A DNA stretch of 27,469 bases from positions 1 to 27,469 of IMG/VR virus record IMGVR_UViG_3300014960_000003; one strand, 5' to 3'. A program made the translations under genes and the position numbers. Of the stretch, positions 4,764 through 11,715 are shown in pieces. The notes beneath the pieces were generated by a model. The model was given only the letters and a program-made list of their open reading frames with translations. It did not search any database and was not told the DNA's origin. How positions within the stretch are numbered: the stretch's first letter is position 1; each line of letters begins with the position of its first letter. This DNA comes from a virus.

Positions 4764-5746
4764 TGGTCCTTGTAGTTGCGGTTGATGATCTTAAAACCGA
4801 GCGGACGACCGCTGCCCATGGCACCACCCTTGCACGGTCGCACCACGATTCCCTCGGCGGGGATATTCTTGGTCTCGGTCACGAACTCCATATCGTCGGC
4901 AAGCACTTGCAGTTGGTCGAGCGTCCATCCGATGGGCACGAGCCCAACAAGCGGAACGACTTTGCATGCGAGCTTCTGAGCGCACATGTGCATGTCCGCG
5001 TAGTGGAGCCACTCGCCGGTATCAAGGTTGCGGATCTGGTAGGCGTAGAGCGTCGGCTCCATGAGGCCCATCTGGTTGCCCTGCACACCCGGCCCCATGA
5101 GCTCGCCCTGAATGACGAGGTTCATGTCCGGCGTCAGCGTCAGCTTCTTGGCGGCTCGCCAAAATCCGTTGTTCTCCGACTCCTTGAGCGAAAGGTTGCG
5201 CGAACAGACGTACTCGATCTTGCCCCCGCGCACGATGATGGTGCATGACGATCCATCCAGCTTCATGGTCGCGAAGCACTCCTGCTCTAGGACGAACTTC
5301 ACGATGTCCGGGTTGCTGAGCCCGTTGTCCTCGTCCGTCTTGGGGGCAAGGTGAAGCGGGAAGTTGCCCTGGACCTCGCCGCTCAGGCACGCCGGGATCT
5401 CCTTCTCGTACTTCTTCACGCCGAGCTCACCCCCAACGTCAGCACCAGTCTGCCATCCGCGAACGTGCTCGGGCAGGATCGACAGCGGCTGCACCAGGCC
5501 CTGACTGTACTGGCCACGCAGCTTGATCGTGTTGATGCGGATGGGCTTGTTGCCCTTCTTCAGGAACTCCGACCAAGGTGCGTCTGGGAGGATGGTGTCG
5601 ATGGGGAAGAACACGACCGACTCACCGGCCTTGAACTCGCCCTTGCGGACGATGATCTGCCACCCCAAGACCTTGGCGATCTCAAGGGAGTCTGCGTTCG
5701 TGTGTGGGAATATCTCCGCTATAGTTTCGATGGATGCTAGTTTCAT
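4760..5746 (-). CDS. Rnl5-type RNA ligase (DraRnl-like)
   Basis: This 328-aa protein is an ATP-dependent RNA ligase of the Deinococcus radiodurans DraRnl (Rnl5) type. Residues 1-90 form the family's N-terminal OB-like domain (IFPHTNADSLEIAKVLGWQ, GEFKAGESVVFFPIDTILP, INTIKLRGQYSQGLVQPL). The nucleotidyltransferase motifs follow: motif I MKLDGSS with adenylated Lys162, SRN at 182-184, motif III VIQGELMGPG with Glu215, LYAYQI at about 233, motif IV EGIVVRP with Glu298, and motif V GFKIIN with Lys319. All key residues are present, so it should be active. The known family seals 3'-OH/5'-phosphate nicks in duplexes whose 3' side is RNA. I chose the ATG at MKLASIE; earlier in-frame starts overlap another gene and lack homologous sequence. 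No canonical SD is visible (GAGCAACAAC before ATG). Confidence 0.9.
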   Translation of the reverse strand: MKLASIETIAEIFPHTNADSLEIAKVLGWQIIVRKGEFKAGESVVFFPIDTILPDAPWSEFLKKGNKPIRINTIKLRGQYSQGLVQPLSILPEHVRGWQTGADVGGELGVKKYEKEIPACLSGEVQGNFPLHLAPKTDEDNGLSNPDIVKFVLEQECFATMKLDGSSCTIIVRGGKIEYVCSRNLSLKESENNGFWRAAKKLTLTPDMNLVIQGELMGPGVQGNQMGLMEPTLYAYQIRNLDTGEWLHYADMHMCAQKLACKVVPLVGLVPIGWTLDQLQVLADDMEFVTETKNIPAEGIVVRPCKGGAMGSGRPLGFKIINRNYKDQ

Positions 5747-5754
5747 GTTGTTGC

Positions 5755-5955
5755 TCAGTTTAAACGGTCCCAGTCCTTGATGATTTCCTTCTCGACTGTG
5801 TGGCGAGCGAACGGCTCGTACCTGTCCCGCAGTTCTCCTCCGATTTGTCGCAGCGACTTGATCTTGGCCTCCAGTTGCTCGATGCGTGACTTCGCGTGTT
5901 CGAGCTCCTTGTAGGTCTTCAGCGCGTCCAGCTTGCGCATCTCGTCCAGGCTCAT
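5755..5955 (-). CDS. Coiled-coil mini-protein (66 aa), relative of the cassette-linked family
   Basis: MSLDEMRKLDALKTYKELEH starts in an ATGA overlap with an AGGAT-type Shine-Dalgarno. Residues about 12-42 form a coiled coil (KSRIEQLEAKIKSLRQIGGE) that matches the array's common pattern (K/R-I-K-x-L-x-x-x-G-x-E-x-x-x-R). The C-terminal half (RYEPFARHTVEKEIIKDW) is distinct. It lies outside the cassette run, just upstream of the RNA ligase, so members of this family are not restricted to cassette junctions. Function unknown. Confidence 0.65.
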   Translation of the reverse strand: MSLDEMRKLDALKTYKELEHAKSRIEQLEAKIKSLRQIGGELRDRYEPFARHTVEKEIIKDWDRLN

Positions 5956-6188
5956 CGGTTGATCCTCCCGTGCTCAATCACGGCCTGCACCCCCCGCCGG
6001 CTGCAGCCGATGGCTCGGGCAATTTCATCTCGGCTGGCTCCGTTGTTCCACATCCGCCAGGCCAGTCCGCTGTCGAAGGCCTCGACAGCCTGGGCGAAGT
6101 TGCGTGTGAGCGTGCGCTGCTTCACCTCGGCCTGCTCCGGGAAGCTGATCCAGCCCGCGGCGACAGCCTTGCTCATGTCGATCTTCAC
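5952..6188 (-). CDS. Small helix-turn-helix protein (78 aa)
   Basis: The start is a GTG in a GTGA overlap with the resolvase gene, with GGAGGG upstream (VKIDMSKAVAAGWISFP). The C-terminal part holds a helix-turn-helix at about residues 50-72: GASRDEIARAIGCSRRGVQAVIEHGRI, where the pattern resembles GcrA-like or resolvase-type HTHs that bind DNA. The N-terminal segment (FAQAVEAFDSGLAWRMWNNG) is helical. It is probably a DNA-binding regulator or accessory factor of the resolvase and RNA ligase operon. The target is unknown. Confidence 0.7.
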   Translation of the reverse strand: MKIDMSKAVAAGWISFPEQAEVKQRTLTRNFAQAVEAFDSGLAWRMWNNGASRDEIARAIGCSRRGVQAVIEHGRINR

Positions 6189-6640
6189 TTAAGGCCCTCC
6201 GCGATCATGGCGTGCTCCAGAATGAGCACGGCGTCCGAGGTCTTGAGCGTGATCAGGATGCCGGGCTGGCGCTGCTGGGCGATGCCCTTCAGGTGCGCCT
6301 TCCAGCGCGTGCCATGCGTCTTGCTGTTGCCGGCCCCGATGGTCTTCTGCCAGCGCTGTGGCGGCACCTCAATGCAGCGCACGTTCATGCTGGCGATCAG
6401 GCCATGCAGGAACCCGACGTTGCGACCGAAATTGAACATCGCAGAGCCAGGTGCGCCCTTGCCTCCGATGTAGCCGCCCACCTTCTCGATGTAGACCACG
6501 TCGCTCTGCGACAGGTAGTTGATCATCACCTCCCGCACGTCGCCGTCGGTGTCCGGCATAGGCTCGACGATCACCCGGCCATCGGCAAAGTGCGCGATGC
6601 CGCCGCTCGCCCCGGGATCAATGGCCAGAATGCGTCTCAT
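6185..6640 (-). CDS. RuvC-like Holliday junction resolvase
   Basis: This 151-aa protein belongs to the RNase H-like RuvC superfamily. Residues 1-16 (MRRILAIDPGASGGIA) form the first strand with the catalytic Asp8 and the usual D-P-G. VVYIEKVGGY at 48-57 carries the second acidic residue, Glu52. PPQRWQKTIGAG near 94-104 matches the family's W-K region, and KTSDAVLILEHA near 133-144 supplies the last Asp136. Small phage RuvC-like enzymes of this kind cleave branched DNA before packaging. The start at MRRILAI overlaps the TGA of the previous gene (ATGA); the longer reading frame would only add residues encoded inside that gene. Neighbouring HTH and RHH genes fit a DNA-processing operon. Confidence 0.85.
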   Translation of the reverse strand: MRRILAIDPGASGGIAHFADGRVIVEPMPDTDGDVREVMINYLSQSDVVYIEKVGGYIGGKGAPGSAMFNFGRNVGFLHGLIASMNVRCIEVPPQRWQKTIGAGNSKTHGTRWKAHLKGIAQQRQPGILITLKTSDAVLILEHAMIAEGLK

Positions 6641-6765
6641 TTCGCAGCCCTCCTGAGCCATGCCGCAATAGCCTTGGTGGCCACGGCCTGCAGTTTGGTT
6701 CCGGTTCTCATACAGTATGCCTTGAGTGCCTTGTGTGACTGGTCGCTGATGTTAATGGTCTTCAT
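6637..6765 (-). CDS. Ribbon-helix-helix mini-protein (42 aa)
   Basis: MKTINISDQSHKALKAYCMR gives a short beta strand (KTINIS) followed by two helices with a T-K-L-Q-A-V-A turn. This is the layout of CopG/Arc-type ribbon-helix-helix DNA-binding proteins, whose usual core is about 40-50 residues. It ends AIAAWLRRAAK. It overlaps both neighbours by ATGA, being squeezed between the lysozyme-like and the resolvase genes. It likely acts as a dimeric transcription regulator; the target is not visible. Confidence 0.7.
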   Translation of the reverse strand: MKTINISDQSHKALKAYCMRTGTKLQAVATKAIAAWLRRAAK

Positions 6766-7094
6766 TTCAGGTGCTTCTTGACCTTGGCCCAGTAGGCCTC
6801 GGTCGAAGTCTTGGTATCGCCGCGGGGTCCGCCGTTCCAACGCCGTGCAAGCTGCTCCGGCGTGGCTCCCTTGCCGTAGTGCTTCAGATACGCCTCGCAC
6901 ACAGCGCGGGCCTGCGCCCGGTTGGTCATGTCCTGGTGCCGGTAGTGGCTTCCGGTGATGCGGTTCACATCAACAACCACGGCCTTGTGGATCTGCAGAC
7001 ATCCGATGGCCTTGCCGTTGTCGCCGATGGCCAAGTCGTTGCCGCTGGACTCGACGATGATCAGAGCGCTGATGAGGTTGGAGAGAGTGTTCAT
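6762..7094 (-). CDS. Lysozyme-like (SLT/goose-type) muralytic enzyme, short
   Basis: This 110-aa protein starts MNTLSNLISALIIVESSGND and carries the lysozyme-superfamily signature: catalytic Glu15 in IVESSGN, then LAIGDNGKAIGCLQIH, where G-x-x-Q-I-H follows as in lytic transglycosylases. The rest (NRITGSHYRHQDMTNRAQAR, LARRWNGGPRG) matches the helical core, including the W-N-G-G motif. There is no signal peptide or membrane anchor and no cell-wall-binding domain. As an endolysin it would need a holin to reach the wall; candidate holins lie about 11 kb away at 18116-18468. The short length compared with typical lysozyme domains (about 120-160 aa) suggests a minimal fold. Its leader repeats the element found before the exonuclease gene. 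Confidence 0.75.
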   Translation of the reverse strand: MNTLSNLISALIIVESSGNDLAIGDNGKAIGCLQIHKAVVVDVNRITGSHYRHQDMTNRAQARAVCEAYLKHYGKGATPEQLARRWNGGPRGDTKTSTEAYWAKVKKHLK

Positions 7095-7098
7095 GGAA

Positions 7099-7121
7099 TT
7101 GGAAGTTGCTGCGCGTTGTCC
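7099..7121 (-). promoter_or_regulatory. Leader element shared with position 329-352
   Basis: Coding strand GGACAACGCGCAGCAACTTC followed by CAA, ending four bases before the ATG. It matches the exonuclease leader over about 23 positions with two substitutions and one indel. No Shine-Dalgarno is present in either. Confidence 0.4.
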
Positions 7122-7188
7122 AGTCGCGCCCCTGGGCCATGTATTCCTCACTGGCCGGATGTGGCGATGACGCTCGCCAGGGCGTAAA

Positions 7189-7464
7189 TCAGAGGGTTTT
7201 GTGGCAAAGCACTTGGGCACGATACAGAACAGCCAGCTCCCATGAGATCACGGCGTCACGCACGGCAGACGCCAATCCGTTCCAATCGTTTTCCGGAACG
7301 TTGATGGTGGAAGCCTTGGTGTAGGCGATGAAGCCACGATCAGCCTCAATGGCTGCCGCTCCTTGCTTAAGCGCTACAGCAAGACGCTGCACCGATTCTT
7401 GGCTGCAATCGTTGCGCAGCTCGGCGCAGACGTTTCTGACTTCGGACTCGATTGTGTTGCTCAT
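7189..7464 (-). CDS. Hypothetical protein (91 aa)
   Basis: MSNTIESEVRNVCAELRNDC starts with an ATG behind an A/C-rich leader (GCAATAACACC), not a Shine-Dalgarno. The protein is mostly helical, with an alanine-rich middle (RLAVALKQGAAAIEADRGF) and ends LYRAQVLCHKTL. It has three cysteines but no CxxC pair. Family not recognised. It stands apart from both neighbours: 131 bases separate it from the upstream gene and 94 from the downstream one. It may therefore begin a transcription unit running into the lysozyme-like, resolvase and ligase genes. Confidence 0.6.
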   Translation of the reverse strand: MSNTIESEVRNVCAELRNDCSQESVQRLAVALKQGAAAIEADRGFIAYTKASTINVPENDWNGLASAVRDAVISWELAVLYRAQVLCHKTL

Positions 7465-7595
7465 GGTGTTATTGCTTTGACTTGATTGAACCGACTGCGG
7501 TCAAGCTGCCAGAGGCAAACAAACTCTGCAACACCAAATTACACGATTTTACATTTTTGCGAGAAAACCCAATGTTTATGCGGGTCAAACGGGTG
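7465..7595 (-). promoter_or_regulatory. AT-rich intergenic stretch, possible promoter region
   Basis: This is the longest non-coding gap in the window. Its middle (about 7535-7580) is clearly AT-rich, with TTGGGT followed 15 bases later by TAAAAT on the coding strand. That spacing is short for a sigma70-type promoter, so I mark it only as a candidate. No strong hairpin was seen here. Confidence 0.25.
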
Positions 7596-7892
7596 TCACT
7601 GCTTGGGAACGTATGGCTCTCCCGGGTGCTCCTGGCCATGCTCGGCGAACGCTGCGTAGGCCCGCAGGTCGACGTAGTTGTCCTGGTGAAACACCCTAGC
7701 AGATCGGTGAATCTTGAATGCGCACATCATCAGCTCGACCACGTGCGCTGGCAGTGCGTGCGGGAGGGTGATGCCGTAGTGCTGCTGGATCAGGCCGGTC
7801 CAGGAAAGGCCGATGTTGGCGTGGCTGTGGTGCGGCTCGCCGTAAACCTTGCCGCGCTCCTGGATGGTCGACTGGACGATGTCCTGGCTCAT
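7596..7892 (-). CDS. DUF6378-like phage protein (98 aa)
   Basis: The start MSQDIVQSTIQERGKVYGEP overlaps the upstream TGA (ATGA). The protein matches the pattern of a widespread small phage family (DUF6378-like): QERGKVYGEP near the N-terminus, HSHANIGLSWTGLIQQHYG, a P-x-x-V-x-x-M-M-x-A-F-K-I-x-R region, and NYVDLRAYAAFAE near the end. Residues 1-98 cover the whole usual length. The conserved charged helices recall all-alpha nucleotide-binding or hydrolase folds, but I know of no proven activity. A longer frame upstream lies inside the previous gene and is rejected. Confidence 0.8.
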   Translation of the reverse strand: MSQDIVQSTIQERGKVYGEPHHSHANIGLSWTGLIQQHYGITLPHALPAHVVELMMCAFKIHRSARVFHQDNYVDLRAYAAFAEHGQEHPGEPYVPKQ

Positions 7893-8131
7893 TTTGTGAT
7901 TTCTCGATAATGCGGGACCGGATAGGACCCGCGGGTCGGCATTGGGATCCTGAACAGCTTCACCTCCATCACTCCAGATTCCACCGCAGAGGTTAGGAGC
8001 CGGTTTGTCTGGCTTTGCTGCAGGCCCCAAGTCTTAGCCCACTGCCGGGATGTTTTCCACTCCGATTCCGGGGTCTCGACCTTGCGCTGCAACTCGCGCC
8101 GGATGCGCCTCAGAAGCTCGGAAGATTCCAT
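7889..8131 (-). CDS. Small winged-helix-like protein (80 aa)
   Basis: Two in-frame ATGs are possible. I prefer MESSELLRRIRRELQRKVET because GGGCGAGA precedes it; the other (METGRDK) is seven codons upstream. The gene starts 22 bases inside the end of the metallophosphoesterase gene. Residues about 24-58 (KTSRQWAKTWGLQQSQTNRL, LTSAVESGVMEV) follow the order helix, turn, recognition helix, and a short wing (KLFRIPMPTRGSYPVPHY). This resembles a winged-helix DNA-binding domain in which S-R-Q-W-A-K-T-W-G-L begins the HTH. It could be a local regulator. The family is not certain. Confidence 0.65.
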   Translation of the reverse strand: MESSELLRRIRRELQRKVETPESEWKTSRQWAKTWGLQQSQTNRLLTSAVESGVMEVKLFRIPMPTRGSYPVPHYREITK

Positions 8132-8859
8132 TTTGTCTCGCCCTGTTTCCATTGGTGAACGTAGAGCTGCGCACTGTCCTCGGTGTACTCGCCGAACACC
8201 ACGCCGTGCGACCAAGCCAGCGTACCGCGTCTCCGCAGCGCATAATCCATGCAAGGCACGTCTGCGAGCGTGCCAGGGCTCAGACACACCGGATTGTCGT
8301 TCCGGCGCCCTGTAGCCATGCCTGCGCGATGCGCATGGGCCACCACGGTATTGCCCCAGGTTTCCGCGGTGTCGCGCAGGAAGTTCTCGCTGTAGAGCAG
8401 GCCGTGGCCCCACTGGAACCCGCCCAGCCTATACCAGCTCCGAGGCAGCACGTCGTGGTGCTTGATGAAGACCCTCGCGTGCCGCTCGATGGGCTCGATC
8501 ATCTTGGCCCAGATAGCCTCGGCGAAGCCACGCACCACGGTGTTGTGGTGCTGCATGAACTTCAGCGCCCGCTGGTCGTGATTGCCCAGGATGAAGACGG
8601 TGGGCCGTAGCGCATCGAGGAACTCCCGGCCTCGGTCGATGTCGTCGAGGTAGTCGTCCGCGGCATCCGACTCTGCCGGGTTTGTGAGCGCTCCAGCACG
8701 CAACGAGGCCAGATCGTAAGCATCACCAAGGTGGATCACCTCGTCGGGCTTGTAGAGCTCGCGGAATAGCAGCACCGCAGCCAGAGCATCCTGGTTCGCA
8801 CGGTTGCCATGGCTGCATCCGACAGCCATCACTCGCTTGCGTTGTGGAACAACAACCAC
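8110..8859 (-). CDS. Calcineurin-like metallophosphoesterase
   Basis: This 249-aa protein shows the metallophosphoesterase motif series in order: VGCSHGN (about 13-19), HLGDAYD (43-49), ILGNHDQ (90-96), WGHG (near 150) and VAHAHRAG (near 170). These provide metal ligands for hydrolysis of phosphomono- or diesters. Notably the first motif is C-S-H where the family normally has D-x-H, so one metal ligand appears replaced. The substrate is unknown; phage members have been suggested to act on nucleic acid ends or nucleotides. The start is a GTG (VVVPQRKRVMAVG) that keeps the first beta strand intact; an ATG ten codons later is the alternative. It opens the non-structural gene block, 51 bases after the last tail gene. 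Confidence 0.8.
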   Translation of the reverse strand: MVVVPQRKRVMAVGCSHGNRANQDALAAVLLFRELYKPDEVIHLGDAYDLASLRAGALTNPAESDAADDYLDDIDRGREFLDALRPTVFILGNHDQRALKFMQHHNTVVRGFAEAIWAKMIEPIERHARVFIKHHDVLPRSWYRLGGFQWGHGLLYSENFLRDTAETWGNTVVAHAHRAGMATGRRNDNPVCLSPGTLADVPCMDYALRRRGTLAWSHGVVFGEYTEDSAQLYVHQWKQGETKWNLPSF

Positions 8860-8910
8860 GGTTTATTGCAAGCATGAAAAACAGCCGACGACAATCTCTT
8901 AGGACATCGA

Positions 8911-11709
8911 CTAGCTGGCTAGCTCGTTGGGCAGTCGCAGGTCGACGTAGCGGATGGTCAGATAAACGTAGTTCCCGGTGCTCACGTCGAGGTAGGATGC
9001 CGACTGCCTGCGCTCGCCGTCGCCGTAGTTCCTGAGGTTGTCCCAGGCTGTAGCGGCCACGGGCGTCGTTTCGTATGGGCTGCCGTTCTCGGTGTCCCAA
9101 GCCCAAGCGGTGAAGCCCTGAGTGTTGCAGTATGTTGCTAGGTTGACTGCTGGGACATACCAATAATCGTTTCCACCTGGATCCTGGTCTCGGTAAGCGA
9201 CAATCCCGTTCGCTATCAAAATTGCATATGCCTGTTCAGATACATAGAACGATGGCATCGTTTGCCCAAACTCCCTTCCACTGCTTCCAAGCGTTAACAT
9301 CCCAACCGTCAGAACACCTGATACTCTAGCTGTTCCTGATGCGTCGTAAATCGGGCAAACATCCTGTGCAAGGCATAAAGGCACTGCCCTTGTCCATCCT
9401 CTGACAGACCATTCCAGAAGGTTCCACAACCATGCGCTCTTCGTGATCTTGTGGAACATAGGGCCGCCACCGGGAAGGTCGGGATTTCCGACGACATAAA
9501 ATGGAAGGTTGAAAACCTCGTAATCCCAGCCGTTTGTCCAGGAAAGGTCGGTCAAACCGTCTGAGTAAATCGTCGCATTTGGATTTGGAGCAAGAGGCAC
9601 CGTTGATGCCATGGAAGGCCTGTCTGGATCTTTGAAAATATCGTCCTTAGTGCTCGATAGACCAAATGCAAACCCATTGAATGGATCGACCACCTGCGTG
9701 TACTGGCTTGTCCTATTGGGGCTGCCTGGGATGCGAACGAAAGCGTCGACAGCACCGGCACCACCCCATTTGTTTTCCCAGTAATCAGCACCCCACCCGC
9801 GGGAGTCGATACCACTCGGAGACCAGCCGTAGGCACGCGCCTTCTCGTTGTCGTAAATCGAGCTTGAGAAGCCCCAAGGACCTCCAGGAGGAATAAATGC
9901 ACAGTCTACCGCTTGGAACTTCCACACATTTGGAACAGCGATTGTATCCAGCGAAATTGCCGGAAACAGATTAGACCATTGCGAATTGAAAGTGGTCTTT
10001 TGTTGTTGTAGATATCTGATCGTCGTTCTTGCTGTGTATCTTGTGTTAAACCAAGGTCCTACACCCCAATTAGGAGGCCTGTCAAACACCCATAATGATT
10101 CGTTATCAGCTTTTGCTTCAAAGTTAAGCAAAGTGTCTCCGTCGATTCCTTGACCACTCGTTGTTACTACCATTAACCCCAAAGGAGTCAATGTAACTGC
10201 TCCAACCTTTTCAATTGGAACATCAACCGCATCCTGCCAATTGTTTAGAAAACCCTCTTGCACAGCTATCTTGCGTCGAAGGTTGCGCATTGTGTCGAAT
10301 ATTGTGGGTTCGTTGCCAGCTTCCCAACCACCATCTATGAAAAACCCGACATAGCTTCCTTCCGTGTACTTGTTTGGATAAATCGTCGAGATGGTCACCG
10401 GGCTTGCACCGATCTCCCAGTAAGGCGTGGTCGCCGTGGTGAAGATGTTGGCATCGACCGGATAAATGCGGATGACTCCGGTGTAGGATGTGAGCTCCAG
10501 GCTCGTCGGATTCTGGGTCACCGTCATGCCCAACGACTGCAGGCTTTGCACGAAGCTGGTGATGCCGGTAAACGTCCGCATTTCCCGGCGGATGACGTCG
10601 CCGTTGCTGTTGGACCATTCGACCCGTGCACGCCCCCAGGTAAACACGGCATCCCCGATGGTCGTGTTCGCGTTCACCGGGTCATCGTAAACCCCAGAGT
10701 AAACCTGCCGGATGTCATACGGCACAAACGGGTCATGCACCGCACCCATCACCCGGCGCCATTCCATCATGATGAATGGATTGGCGACGTTGTTGGCCTG
10801 GGCCGAACGCTCCAGCGACAGGAACTCAGATTGCGTAGAGCCGACCGACCATTCGGGAGGCCCTCCCGCAAAAAATGGAACGTCGCCTGTGAAATACGGG
10901 AAGAAATACCTGCAGAACTGGCCTCCTGGCCACACATAGGCCCAGGTGCCGTCAGGCTTGCGTCGAAACGAGCGGCAGCCACCAGGAGGCACAAACTGCC
11001 TGTCTGCACTGCCATCAGGAAGCTGTAGGAACACCACAGCCGACCTGGTGCCGCAGTTGTGCACCCGCCAGCAGTCGTAACGCTGATAACTGCGAAGGAT
11101 GCGGAACTCGTAGATCCCCTCCAGGGCGATCTCGGCCACCGCCAGCCGATGCTTGTGCATTCGACCAGGAGGAAGCGTCGGGTCGATGCCGGCGCCCAGG
11201 CTGCCTCGAACGTAAGAGCTCAGGCCCGGGGTGGTCGGGTCCCAGCCGAGGTGCACATCGTAGGAAACGCCGGCCACCTCCCGCTGCGGGATCTCGAAGC
11301 TGTAGTGGATCGAGGCGACGTCACAGGTGAAAGGATCTCCTGCAGTGACGTAGCGGTCGACGTAGACCTGGCCGCCTTCGACGTCGAGGTGCTTGTTCTC
11401 CAGCTTCGACAGCTCGATCCCGGCCTGCACCTGGCTGTGATCGTCCCGCCAGTTGGTCCCGATGCCCGGGATGTAGTCAGGACCGACAGCGTTGTCTGCC
11501 CGCAGGCGTTTGCAGGCATCAGGATCTAGACGGTAAACGTACCAGACGCCATACGGATACTGGCCCTGCCAAACGCCGTCCTTGCTGTTAGCAAAGAGCG
11601 GCGACTTGCCTGACAGGACTCTATGGCATTTCTGGTCGAACCTGCCGTAAAGGTTGTTCAGGTTCGGCGCCGTCCACATCTTGTCCCGGCGGTCGGTTGC
11701 GAACGGCAT
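8911..11709 (-). CDS. Large virion protein, probable distal tail or receptor-binding protein (932 aa)
   Basis: I do not recognise the family. The protein is rich in aromatic residues, Gly, Pro and Asn, with alternating beta patterns, as in tail tip or spike proteins. Its first 300 residues (MWTAPNLNNLYGRFDQKCHR, FVPPGGCRSFRRKPDGTWAY) contain several Cys. There is no signal peptide or membrane span. It is the last and longest gene of the late block, in the place where tail-tip or receptor-binding genes usually lie. Base composition is odd: by my count it falls to about 37-50% GC per 60 bases in roughly 9115-10380 (residues about 443-865), while both ends exceed 60%. The start ATG has a short A/C-rich leader, TGATCCACC. 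Confidence 0.65.
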   Translation of the reverse strand: MPFATDRRDKMWTAPNLNNLYGRFDQKCHRVLSGKSPLFANSKDGVWQGQYPYGVWYVYRLDPDACKRLRADNAVGPDYIPGIGTNWRDDHSQVQAGIELSKLENKHLDVEGGQVYVDRYVTAGDPFTCDVASIHYSFEIPQREVAGVSYDVHLGWDPTTPGLSSYVRGSLGAGIDPTLPPGRMHKHRLAVAEIALEGIYEFRILRSYQRYDCWRVHNCGTRSAVVFLQLPDGSADRQFVPPGGCRSFRRKPDGTWAYVWPGGQFCRYFFPYFTGDVPFFAGGPPEWSVGSTQSEFLSLERSAQANNVANPFIMMEWRRVMGAVHDPFVPYDIRQVYSGVYDDPVNANTTIGDAVFTWGRARVEWSNSNGDVIRREMRTFTGITSFVQSLQSLGMTVTQNPTSLELTSYTGVIRIYPVDANIFTTATTPYWEIGASPVTISTIYPNKYTEGSYVGFFIDGGWEAGNEPTIFDTMRNLRRKIAVQEGFLNNWQDAVDVPIEKVGAVTLTPLGLMVVTTSGQGIDGDTLLNFEAKADNESLWVFDRPPNWGVGPWFNTRYTARTTIRYLQQQKTTFNSQWSNLFPAISLDTIAVPNVWKFQAVDCAFIPPGGPWGFSSSIYDNEKARAYGWSPSGIDSRGWGADYWENKWGGAGAVDAFVRIPGSPNRTSQYTQVVDPFNGFAFGLSSTKDDIFKDPDRPSMASTVPLAPNPNATIYSDGLTDLSWTNGWDYEVFNLPFYVVGNPDLPGGGPMFHKITKSAWLWNLLEWSVRGWTRAVPLCLAQDVCPIYDASGTARVSGVLTVGMLTLGSSGREFGQTMPSFYVSEQAYAILIANGIVAYRDQDPGGNDYWYVPAVNLATYCNTQGFTAWAWDTENGSPYETTPVAATAWDNLRNYGDGERRQSASYLDVSTGNYVYLTIRYVDLRLPNELAS

Positions 11710-11715
11710 GGTGGA

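Noticed and set aside
5747-5977. Longer N-terminal extension of the RNA ligase frame
   Set aside because: The extension lies over the 66-aa coiled-coil gene and reads an unlikely Arg/Gln-rich sequence. Homologous sequence begins at MKLASIE.
8860-8910. Possible terminator between the 932-aa gene and the metallophosphoesterase gene
   Set aside because: A short GCTAGC palindrome belongs to the end of the tail gene, and the T-run near 8876 has no adjacent stem.
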